From Streptomyces sp. NRRL WC-3618 (GTDB lineage: Bacteria; Actinomycetota; Actinomycetes; Streptomycetales; Streptomycetaceae): DNA of 24,138 bases. Of the stretch, positions 15,912 through 22,580 are shown piece after piece. The stretch is from NCBI RefSeq assembly GCF_001280005.1, contig NZ_LGDW01000029.1, positions 1 through 24,138 of the forward strand, in the 5' to 3' direction. The notes under the pieces were generated by a model. The model was not told the DNA's origin. It made no database searches and saw nothing but the letters and a program-made list of their open reading frames with translations. Every line of letters begins with the position of its first letter. The first letter of the stretch is position 1. A program made the position numbers and the translations under genes.

Positions 15912-16424
15912 CCCGGCGGAGCTGTCGAGGGTGACTTCGGCTTGGTGGTCGGCGTGGCCGCGGGGTCGTCAGAGGGCCCGGCAGGCGGCTTCGTCGTACC
16001 TGCGGGCGAGTCGTGATGAGGTTTGCCGGACGGCTGAGTCGCGGAGGTCTCCGTGGGCACAGCCGTGCCGGAGGGCGTTTTTTGAGGATCGGCCGACGAT
16101 CACCGAAACGGGCTTCAGAGCCTTCAACAACTCCCTCAAAACACTTCGGTCCCCGTTCACTCAGCCGTGGACGACGCAGGCCCCGAACGCCCGGAACATC
16201 GAATCCCTCCACCGTTCACGCAGTTTGGACAGCGAGTTGGACGTAGCGAGCTTCGGCAGGCAGGAGCCGACGGCAGCCTGCCGGTCCAGCGCCCCCGGTG
16301 GCCCGCCCCCGGCCGGCGCCCTTGCTTCTCGTCGTAGTCGGCCACCGGCGCGATCCGCCAGACCAACCCGTGACCAGCAAAACACAGCTACCCGGACCAC
16401 GCAGCCATAACAAAATCCCGAGCC

Positions 16425-16586
16425 GATCACTACATTCCGAAACGATCACTAAACCTGCACCTCAGAGCCCTCTGGCTCCCGAAGCTCACCGGAAACCCCA
16501 GCTCAGAGCCACACCACACCACAGCAAAAATCCTGAAACAATCACTAGATCCCCAGGTCAGCGCATCATCCACCTGGTGATCACTA
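16425..16586. repeat. Short direct repeats GATCACTA and CTCAGAGCC
   Basis: GATCACTA occurs at 16425-16432, 16444-16451 and 16579-16586, with AATCACTA at 16540-16547. CTCAGAGCC occurs at 16461-16469 and 16502-16510. The stretch is visibly richer in A and T than its surroundings. It precedes the 3' end of the LysR gene and contains no gene. Repeated protein-binding sites or the end of a mobile element are both possible. Confidence 0.6.
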
Positions 16587-16633
16587 GAGGATTTGTCAGA
16601 GGCACCCGACCTGGTCTGGGGCCCAGCCCATCC

Positions 16634-17569
16634 TCAACTCGGCGGACTGGAGATCGTGGGCCGCCCGGCCTTGACGGCCTCGGCGACCCGGGCCGCCGTC
16701 TCGCGCAGCCAGATGTGCGCCGCGTCGTGCGTGTGCACCGGGTGCCACCACATGGCTTCCTGGAGCGGCACGGCGTCGTAGGGCGGTTCCATGACGCGAA
16801 CGGGGACGAGTCCGTCCAGCCGCTCGGCGAGACGTCCCTGGATGAGGGCCACCCGGCGAGTGCCGGCGACCAGGAGGGGCATCAGTTGGAAGCTGTCGAC
16901 GGAGACCTCCACGCGCGGCTCGATACCGAGCATGCCGATCTGGCGGGCGGCGGGTGCGTCGTAGGTGCGCTGGTACGTCACCCACGGCAGCCGGGCCAGG
17001 TCGTCGAGGGTGAGGTGTTCGCCGACCTCGGGGTTGTCGTCGGCGACGAGGTAGACCCAGCTGTCCCGGTAGAGCTCGACCGTGGGGAAGCCGCTGATGA
17101 TGCCGTGTGGCATCAACAGTCCGTCGGCGGTGCTCAGCAGTCCCCCGGTGTTGTCGATGAGTTCGATCGGTGCCTGTTTGAACCGGACTCGGATGCCTGG
17201 TGCCTCGGCGTGGATGGCGCGGACGAGTTCGGCGCCGAAGACGGCCACCGCGTAGTCGGAGGCGATCAGAGTGAACTCGTGCTCCTCGTGCGCCGGGTCG
17301 AAGTTGGCCTGGCTGGTGAAGAGGCGCTCCAGCAGGTCGCAGGCGGTGGCGGTGCGGTCGAGGAGGGCCAGGCCGAGGGCGGTCAGTTCGTAGCGTCCGC
17401 CGGCCCGGGAGAGCAGCTCGTCGTCGAAGTGGTGACGCAGCCGGGCCAGGGCGGCGCTCATGGCGGGCTGGCTGAGCCCGATGCGTCGGCCCGCCCTGGT
17501 GACGTTGCGCTCCTCCAGGAGAGCGCGCAGGGCGACGACAAGGTTGAGGTCCAGGCTTGCCAGGTTCAC
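16634..17569 (-). CDS. LysR-family transcriptional regulator
   Basis: A 311-residue LysR-type activator or repressor. The N-terminal winged helix-turn-helix (residues about 3-60; LDLNLVVALRALLEERNVTRAG and GLSQPAMSAALARLR) is followed by the periplasmic-binding-like effector domain. The opening pattern is closest to the NodD/NahR type, whose members often sense aromatic compounds. The GTG start at 17569 was chosen by homology and a GGGACG sequence upstream; the frame stays open further upstream into the intergenic region. It is divergent from the FAH-family gene across 131 bp and is the likely regulator of that transcription unit. Confidence 0.9.
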   Translation of the reverse strand: MNLASLDLNLVVALRALLEERNVTRAGRRIGLSQPAMSAALARLRHHFDDELLSRAGGRYELTALGLALLDRTATACDLLERLFTSQANFDPAHEEHEFTLIASDYAVAVFGAELVRAIHAEAPGIRVRFKQAPIELIDNTGGLLSTADGLLMPHGIISGFPTVELYRDSWVYLVADDNPEVGEHLTLDDLARLPWVTYQRTYDAPAARQIGMLGIEPRVEVSVDSFQLMPLLVAGTRRVALIQGRLAERLDGLVPVRVMEPPYDAVPLQEAMWWHPVHTHDAAHIWLRETAARVAEAVKAGRPTISSPPS

Positions 17570-17615
17570 GGAACGTCCCAGTGCGGAGGCGGAAAACGTA
17601 GATTTATTTGTTCCA

Positions 17616-17632
17616 TGGATTCGGATCATCCA
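17616..17632. promoter_or_regulatory. Candidate LysR operator, first copy
   Basis: An inverted repeat TGGAT-N7-ATCCA lies between the LysR gene and the FAH-family gene, 68 bases before the FAH start. The same repeat, with N6, is kept in the duplicated promoter at 20683-20698. It is followed by the conserved near-palindrome GAATCGATTTC (17635-17645). Position and conservation suggest a LysR binding site. Confidence 0.5.
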
Positions 17633-17700
17633 AGGAATCGATTTCCCAGATCGTAAGTTACGGGCCAGATTAGTGGCACCGCAATCGGGAGGACATCTCC

Positions 17701-18704
17701 GTGACATCCGCAGCCGCGTCGGCACCCTTCACCCCCTTCTCCGGATCGTTCGCCATCGGCACCCTTTCGGCACCGGGCGAGACCAGGTTCCCGGGCCTCG
17801 TGGCCCCGGACTGCCAGGTGCTCGACCTGCGTACGGCACTGGGTGAACCGCGCTGACCACGCTCGCGCTCCTGGAGCGCTGGGGCGAGGAGCTGCCCCGC
17901 CTGCACACCCTCGCCAGGGACCCGACGCGCGACTGGCGGCCGCTGGCGGACCTGGCGGTGCACGCGCCCGTCGAGCCCCGGCAGATCTTCCAGTCCGGCG
18001 CCAACTACCAGCAGCACGTGATCGACCTGGCGGTCGCACACCGCCCCCCGGACGCCCCGGGCACCGTCGACGAAGCCCGCGCCGAGGTCGCGGCGGTCAT
18101 GGACAAGCGGGCCGCCGAGGACCTCCCGTACGTCTTCATCGGCCTGCCGACCACGATCAGCGGTCCCTACGACGACGTGGTGCTGCCCGCTTGGGCCCAG
18201 AGGCCCGACTGGGAACTGGAACTCGCCGCGGTGATCTCCCGCCCCGCCTACCAGGTCACCGTGGAGGAGGCGCCGGAGTACGTCGCGGGCTACACCATCG
18301 CCAACGACCTGACCGACCGCGCGACCGTCTTTCGCCGGGACATGCCCCCGATCGGCACCGACTGGCTGCGCAGCAAGAACGCCCCCGGCTTCACCCCGCT
18401 CGGCCCGTGGATCGTCCCGGCCGGCTCCATCGCCGACCCGTCCGACCTGCAGGTCACCCTGAAACTCAACGGCGAGACCATGCAGGACGAGTCCACCAAG
18501 GACATGATCTTCGGTGTCGCACGGTTGGTCTCCTACATCTCCCAGACCGCCCAACTACTCCCCGGCGACCTGGTTCTGACCGGCAGCCCGGCCGGTAACG
18601 GCATCCATTTGGGCCGGCTGCTGCGCGACGGCGACGTGATGGACGGCTCGGTCACCGGGCTCGGCGCCCAGCGCACCCGCTGTGTCGCGGAGGAAACCCG
18701 ATGA
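17701..18704 (+). pseudogene. Fumarylacetoacetate hydrolase family gene, single-base frameshift
   Basis: The product belongs to the FAH superfamily, whose members hydrolyse or decarboxylate acylpyruvate-type ring-cleavage products. The first 51 codons run from a GTG (17701, GGGAGG eight bases upstream) to a TGA at 17854-17856. The rest of the protein continues one base out of frame from about 17850 to 18704. Adding a single G in ACCGCGCTG (giving ...GEPALTTLALLERWG...) restores one continuous ~335-residue protein. The catalytic half is intact: IFQSGANYQQHV, the ExE metal motif in WELELAAVI, GYTIANDLTDRATV, the RSKNAPGFTPLGPW loop and LTGSPAGNG. The end overlaps the next gene by ATGA. It is either a fresh pseudogene or a sequencing error; an internal start at GTG 17958 could give a shorter product. 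Confidence 0.8.
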
Positions 18705-19672
18705 GCGCCGACCCTATCGACCGTACGGATCCCGAGGCGGCGATCGCCGAGGCCGCGAAGGCGTACTCGAACTGGGGCCGCTGGGGCGAGGACGACGTGC
18801 TCGGCACGCTCAACTTCCTTGACGAGGCCAAGCGCCGCGAGGGCGCAGCCCTGATCCGCGACGGCGTCAGCTTCTCCTTGTCACAGAGCTTCGACATGGA
18901 CGGCCCGCAGAAAGGCTGGCGGCGGCGTACGAACCCGGTGCACACGATGCTCGCCACCGGCACCGATGCCGCTCTGTGCGGCCAGGGCTTCCCGCACGGT
19001 TTCGGCGGCGCCGACGACGTGATCGCCATGCCCTTGCAGTGCTCCACCCAATGGGACGGGCTCGGGCACATCTTCGATCACGGCAAGGCGTGGAACGGCC
19101 GCCCGGCGGAGAAGGTCGTCACCTCCGAAGGCGACCTGGTCACCGGTATCGAGCACATGGCTCCGCACGTCGCCGGGCGGGCTGTCCTCCTCGACGTGGG
19201 CCTGGTCATCGGCCAGGACGGCGAACTCCCCGACGGCTTCGCCATCACCGAGGAGCACCTGACCGCGACCGCCGCCTCGCATGGCGTGACCGTCGGTCGT
19301 GGCGACCTGGTCCTCGTGCGCACCGGGCGGCTGGCCCGCGCCCGTCACGAAGGCTGGGGCGACTACGCGGGCGGGCCGGCGCCGGGGCTGAGCTTCAGTA
19401 CGGCCGGCTGGCCGCACCGGAGCGAGATCGCCGGGATCGCCACCGACACCTGGGGCTTCGAGGTGCGGCCCAACGAGTTCGACCACGCCTTCCAGCCGCT
19501 GCACCAGGTCGCCATCCCTCACATCGGTCTGCTCATCGGTGAGATGTGGGACCTCGACGCCCTCGCCGCACATTGCGCCGTCGACGGCCGGTACGAGTTC
19601 TGGCTCACCGCCGCACCACTGCCCATCACCGGTTCCGTGGGCTCACCGGTGAATCCCATCGCCGTCAAGTAA
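18701..19672 (+). CDS. Cyclase-family hydrolase (kynurenine formamidase-like fold)
   Basis: A 323-residue member of the cyclase family (PF04199), metal-dependent hydrolases that act on amides, lactones or similar bonds. The metal-site region is LQCSTQWDGLGHIFDHG (about residues 110-126). It carries the conserved Asp and His that replace the HxGTHxDxxxH motif of classical kynurenine formamidase. GRGDLVLVRTG near residue 205 and a late EMWDLDALAAHC segment are also family features. The ATG overlaps the FAH stop by four bases, so the two are translationally coupled. The combination with an FAH hydrolase and an FAD monooxygenase relic points to degradation of an aromatic or heteroaromatic compound. 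The substrate is unknown. Confidence 0.88.
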   Translation: MSADPIDRTDPEAAIAEAAKAYSNWGRWGEDDVLGTLNFLDEAKRREGAALIRDGVSFSLSQSFDMDGPQKGWRRRTNPVHTMLATGTDAALCGQGFPHGFGGADDVIAMPLQCSTQWDGLGHIFDHGKAWNGRPAEKVVTSEGDLVTGIEHMAPHVAGRAVLLDVGLVIGQDGELPDGFAITEEHLTATAASHGVTVGRGDLVLVRTGRLARARHEGWGDYAGGPAPGLSFSTAGWPHRSEIAGIATDTWGFEVRPNEFDHAFQPLHQVAIPHIGLLIGEMWDLDALAAHCAVDGRYEFWLTAAPLPITGSVGSPVNPIAVK

Positions 19673-19690
19673 CGCCCTGGACGGCCGGGC

Positions 19691-20143
19691 GAGCCGCGCC
19701 TGATCCGCGACCGCAAGCCGCTGAAGCAGTGGTCCAAGGGCGGCGCCACTCTCGTCGGCGACGCCGCGCACCCCACCTCCCCGTACGCGGGGTACGGCGC
19801 CGGTATGGCCACCGAGGACGGCTACTTCATCGGCCGCCACCTGGCCGAGGTGGAGCGACTACGCCGCTGTCCGCCAGGCACTCGACGCCTTCGAAGCCCC
19901 CCGCAAGCCGCACACCGCCCGGCAGTCCCAGCAGGCCTATGTCCTCGGGCAGGTCTTCCATCACGCGCCGCGCGCTCTGCAACCGATCCGGGACGCGATC
20001 CTGGACCGCACCCCCTGATGCAGAAGGTGGTCGGTGACTCCACCCCCCGCTCGATCCTCACTCAGCTCAGTGAGATCGACCGGGCCGAAGCCCGCTTCAC
20101 CGCACTCCTCGGCCTCGGCGAGCCACACGACACCGCTTCCTGA
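19691..20143 (+). pseudogene. C-terminal remnant of an FAD-dependent aromatic monooxygenase
   Basis: Three consecutive frames together encode the end of a PF01494-type flavin monooxygenase. Frame one (19691 to about 19855) carries the FAD ribityl-binding motif GDAAHPTSPYAGYGAGMATED. Frame two (about 19857-20018) reads DYAAVRQALDAFEAPRKPH and ends at a TGA (20016-20018). Frame three (20018-20143) reads MQKVVGDSTPRSI onward to the natural end. An extra C near 19856 and a missing C in the C5 run at 20011-20015 explain the shifts, and they cancel each other. The N-terminal FAD domain is absent, so the gene is dead whatever the indels. It begins 18 bases after the cyclase stop, as if a deletion joined them. 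Confidence 0.75.
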
Positions 20144-20146
20144 ACC

Positions 20147-20163
20147 GCGCGGCGGAGCCGCGC
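20147..20163. terminator. Hairpin after the monooxygenase remnant
   Basis: Perfect 7-base arms GCGCGGC and GCCGCGC enclose a GGA loop, starting three bases after the remnant's stop. It probably ended the original LysR-controlled transcript. No T tract follows. Confidence 0.45.
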
Positions 20164-20389
20164 CCGCGCCCGGCCGGGGCGGCCGTTGTCCCAAAACAGC
20201 AGGCCGACCGACGCACGCCCCGGCACAGAACGCCAAGCGTTCATCGGGAAGTGCAGAACAACCCCTCCTACGCTCCACGACCATCGGTCAACGCATCGCT
20301 GGGATCCGACACCACCACGTCAGGCGGTCCGTCCCCTTGCCTTCCCCGGGGCTCCAGGATGCTCCACAAGGCAGGGCACCTTGGCGGGG

Positions 20390-20668
20390 CTATTCCGTCA
20401 GCGTGTCCATCGCCCGGTTGAGCAGTACGGCCAGGGGAACGGTGCCCTCACAGGCCACCCAGCCCGTCGCGGCCGCGTCCAGACAGGCGAGCGCCGCCCC
20501 GGAGAGCGCGTTCGGCCCGACCTCCTCCGGCTCGTCGGGGCTAACACCCAGCCGCCGGGCGATCTCCGGCTCCAGCATCGCCTGCCAGCTGAGCTGCTTC
20601 TCGAAGTGCCGGGCGCGCAGTGACGGAGTCTCCTGAAGCATGCGTAGATAGCTGAGCGTCGCCCGCCC
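20390..20668 (-). pseudogene. C-terminal fragment of a TetR-family regulator
   Basis: About 90 codons on the complement match the ligand-binding C-terminal half of a TetR-family regulator: YLRMLQETPSLRARHFEKQ, then EPEIARRLGVSPDEPEEVG, then LNRAMDTLTE to the natural stop at 20390-20392. The DNA-binding half is missing. The frame breaks off near 20668, a few bases before the duplicated FAH promoter segment begins at about 20672. The insertion or duplication of that segment probably removed the N-terminus. An in-frame stop at 20687-20689 excludes a longer product; the ATG at 20641 would give 83 residues without a DNA-binding domain. Confidence 0.65.
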
Positions 20669-20682
20669 CTGTATTTGTCCGA

Positions 20683-20698
20683 TGGATCAGATCATCCA
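20683..20698. promoter_or_regulatory. Candidate LysR operator, second copy
   Basis: TGGAT-N6-ATCCA, the same inverted repeat as upstream of the intact FAH start, is followed by GAATCGATTTC. It is retained in the duplicated promoter that precedes the ferredoxin-reductase-P450 operon, so the LysR regulator could act here as well. Confidence 0.45.
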
Positions 20699-20767
20699 GA
20701 GAATCGATTTCTCATTTCCGAAGTCAGGGGCCAGATTAGTGGCAGCGCAAACGGGAGGGACATTTCC

Positions 20768-21110
20768 GTGACATCGCAGCAGCGTCGGCACCTTTCACCC
20801 CTTTCTCCGGACCGTTCGCCATCGGCACCCTTTCGGCACCGAGCGGGGCCAAGCTCCCGGGCCTCGTGGCCACGAACGGCCAAGTGCCCGACCTGCGTAC
20901 GGCAGTGGGTGAAGCCCGCACCGACCAGGCTCGCGCCCCTGGAGCGCTGGGACGCGCCGAGATCGAGGCGAGCATGGACAAGCGGGCCGCCAAGGACCTC
21001 CCGCTCGGCCCGTGGATCGTCCCGGCCGACTCCATCGCCGACCGTCCGAACTCCAGGTCCCCCTGAAACTCAACGGCACGACCATGCGGGACGAGTCCGC
21101 CAAGGACATG
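20768..21110 (+). pseudogene. Second FAH-family copy, heavily deleted
   Basis: The GTG at 20768 has a GGGAGGG ribosome-binding site, but one base is lost within the first codons (TCGCAG where copy one has TCCGCAG), shifting the frame at once. Recognisable pieces follow: DLRTAVGEA, MDKRAAKDLP and LGPWIVPADSIAD, corresponding to separated parts of the first copy. Neither the ExE metal site nor the C-terminal catalytic region remains, so no enzyme can be made. Its persistence directly before the ferredoxin gene suggests that only its promoter region is now useful. Confidence 0.8.
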
Positions 21111-21130
21111 AGAGGTAGTTGGACGTGAAC

Positions 21131-21209
21131 GCCGGTCCGCCCTGGCGGCGAACCGGCTTTTCCTGCCCTGCTCCGCAGGAGCTTCGTTTCCTCCCCCGGC
21201 TGAAGCCGG
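21131..21209 (+). terminator. Cluster of three hairpins before the ferredoxin gene
   Basis: Hairpin one has arms GCCGGT (21131-21136) and ACCGGC (21152-21157) with further internal pairing, followed by TTTT (21158-21161), like an intrinsic terminator. Hairpin two is CCTGC-TCC-GCAGG (21167-21179). Hairpin three is CCGGC-TGAA-GCCGG (21196-21209). The TTTCCTCCCCCGGCTGAAGC context resembles hairpins at the ends of actinobacterial IS200/IS605-type elements. It could be an attenuator or such an element's end; the sequence alone cannot decide. Confidence 0.45.
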
Positions 21210-21233
21210 AAGTATCCACGAAGGAGAAACCCG

Positions 21234-21428
21234 ATGACCCGGATCGTGGTCGACTTCGACCGCTGCGAGGGCCACGGACTGTGCGAACAGACCGCGCCCG
21301 AGGTGTTCCGGCTCGACGACGAGGGCGAGTTGCACCTGACGCGTGACGAGGTGGACACGGAGTACGAGAGTGTCGTCGCGGCCGCCGTTCGGGTGTGCCC
21401 CGTCGCGGCGTTGAAGGTGCAGCCGTGA
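21234..21428 (+). CDS. [3Fe-4S]-type ferredoxin of the P450 system
   Basis: A 64-residue ferredoxin with cluster cysteines Cys11, Cys17 and Cys55 in CEGHGLC and RVCPVAAL. The position of the fourth ligand of a 4Fe-4S cluster holds His14, the pattern of small P450-partner ferredoxins in actinomycetes. It carries single electrons from the reductase to the P450. The ATG has AAGGAG about eight bases upstream. Its stop overlaps the GTG of the reductase in GTGA, so the two are coupled. It stands first in the three-gene class I P450 operon. Confidence 0.94.
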   Translation: MTRIVVDFDRCEGHGLCEQTAPEVFRLDDEGELHLTRDEVDTEYESVVAAAVRVCPVAALKVQP

Positions 21429-22570
21429 GGCGGATCGTCGTGGTCGGTGGGTCCATTGCCGCGGTCACGGCGGCGCAGAGCCTGCGTACCGAGGGCTATG
21501 ACGGCCAGGTGACCGTGCTCTCCGAGGAGCCTCATCCGCCCTACTCGCGCGTGCCCCTCTCCAAAGGCGTGCTGGCAGGCCGGGAGTCGGTGGAGTCGGC
21601 TCTGCTGCCGCTCCCGAGCGAGGACATCGAGTTCCGTACCGGAGCACGGGCCGTGCGGCTCGACACGCACGGCCGTCTGGTGACCACGGCCGACGGCAAC
21701 CGCATCCCGTACGACGGGCTGGTGATCGCCACCGGTGCCCGGGCACGCCGCCTCACCGGCGACAGCGACCTGGTGGTGCGCACCCTGGACGACGCCTCGG
21801 CCCTCGCCGCCAGGCTGACCACGGCCCGCAGCGCGATCGTGTTGGGCGGTGGCTTCCTCGGCATGGAGGTCGCCAGCACCTGTCGCGACCTCGGCCTGGA
21901 GGTCACCGTTGTCGACCTCGTACCGCCGCTGCTCAGGCTGCTCGGGCCGTGGCTGGCCGATCTCGTCGTCGCGGCCGCCCGTGACCTCGGCATCCGGGTC
22001 CGGGTCTCGCCGGACGGCGTCGACGTACTGGACGAACACCGCGTGCGCTGCGGGGAGTCGGTCCTGGAGGCCGACGTGATCCTCTGCGCGGCGGGCGACG
22101 TGCCCAACACCGAATGGCTCAGGGACTCCGGCCTGGCCCTGGACGCTGGCGGCGGCATCGTCGCCGACGCCTGCTGCCGCGTCGCTCCCGGCATGGTCGC
22201 GGCCGGAGACGTCGTATCACGCCAGGGGCGCCGGACTCCCCACTGGACCAACGCGGTCGAGCAGGGCAGGGCGGCCGCGGCGAGCCTGCTGCACGGGGAG
22301 TCGGCGCGGCCCTACCGGCCCGACCCCTATTTCTGGACCGAGCAGTGCGGACTCGATATCAAGATCAGCGGCGAACTCCCCCTCACCGGGACCCCCGAAG
22401 TCCTCGCCGGATCGGTGGACGACCGCAGCACGCTGCTGAGATGGCGCCACGACGGGGGTACGGCAACCGCCGTGGCCGTCAATCATCGATTTCCCGTCAT
22501 CAAACTCAAGCGCCTCGGAGCTGGAGCGCCGACCCCAGCCCCTGCCGCCCCTGCGACAACCCCTACGTGA
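21425..22570 (+). CDS. FAD-dependent ferredoxin reductase
   Basis: A 381-residue NAD(P)H-ferredoxin reductase of the putidaredoxin-reductase type. The N-terminal FAD Rossmann motif is VVVGGSIAAVTAAQSLR (residues 5-21; glycine pattern slightly atypical, with Ser at the third position). The conserved PLSKGVLAG, the ATGARAR segment, the second dinucleotide motif IVLGGGFLGMEVAST and the AAGDVV motif follow. The C-terminal domain begins WTEQCGLDIKISG, as in BphA4-like reductases. The final residues are proline- and alanine-rich. The GTG start overlaps the ferredoxin stop. It supplies electrons from NADH or NADPH to the adjacent ferredoxin and P450. Confidence 0.93.
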   Translation: MRRIVVVGGSIAAVTAAQSLRTEGYDGQVTVLSEEPHPPYSRVPLSKGVLAGRESVESALLPLPSEDIEFRTGARAVRLDTHGRLVTTADGNRIPYDGLVIATGARARRLTGDSDLVVRTLDDASALAARLTTARSAIVLGGGFLGMEVASTCRDLGLEVTVVDLVPPLLRLLGPWLADLVVAAARDLGIRVRVSPDGVDVLDEHRVRCGESVLEADVILCAAGDVPNTEWLRDSGLALDAGGGIVADACCRVAPGMVAAGDVVSRQGRRTPHWTNAVEQGRAAAASLLHGESARPYRPDPYFWTEQCGLDIKISGELPLTGTPEVLAGSVDDRSTLLRWRHDGGTATAVAVNHRFPVIKLKRLGAGAPTPAPAAPATTPT

Positions 22571-22580
22571 GGACGTGACC

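Larger units (their letters stand above)
15609..16633. other. About 1 kb without a confident gene
   Basis: No frame here has a recognisable family. On the complement, a frame from 16430 to 15969, interrupted by one TGA at 16161-16163, reads LPKLATSNSLSKLRERWRDS and then VLRELLKALKPVSVIVG, which looks like the remains of a protein. The region also holds hairpins at 15670-15707, 15874-15911 and 16056-16069 (GGCAC/GTGCC, followed by a T6 run at 16078-16083). An AT-richer end (16370-16600) has short direct repeats. It may be a mobile-element scar. Confidence 0.5.
20672..21110 (+). repeat. Diverged, internally deleted duplicate of 17605-18506
   Basis: This segment aligns with the promoter and coding region of the FAH-family gene. 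It keeps the TGGAT/ATCCA palindrome, GAATCGATTTC, the shared GGGGCCAGATTAGTGGCA-like stretch, the ribosome-binding site and the GTG. Two internal parts of the coding region are missing, corresponding to about 17884-18079 and 18129-18397 of the first copy. Everything after 18506 is also gone. Scattered substitutions show the duplication is not very recent. Confidence 0.85.

Noticed and set aside
16425..16586. CRISPR-like array
   Set aside because: The repeats are only 8 bases long, irregularly spaced (19, 96 and 39 bases), and no cas gene is present.
16298..17656. A 452-codon open frame on the plus strand
   Set aside because: It is largely antisense to the LysR gene and begins in gene-free DNA without a ribosome-binding site.
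20795..22039. A 414-codon open frame on the complement
   Set aside because: It runs antisense to the ferredoxin and reductase genes and the FAH remnant and shows no domain.
22575..22580. GTG at 22575 as the P450 start
   Set aside because: It is one base from the GAGGA site; the ATG at 22581 has normal spacing.
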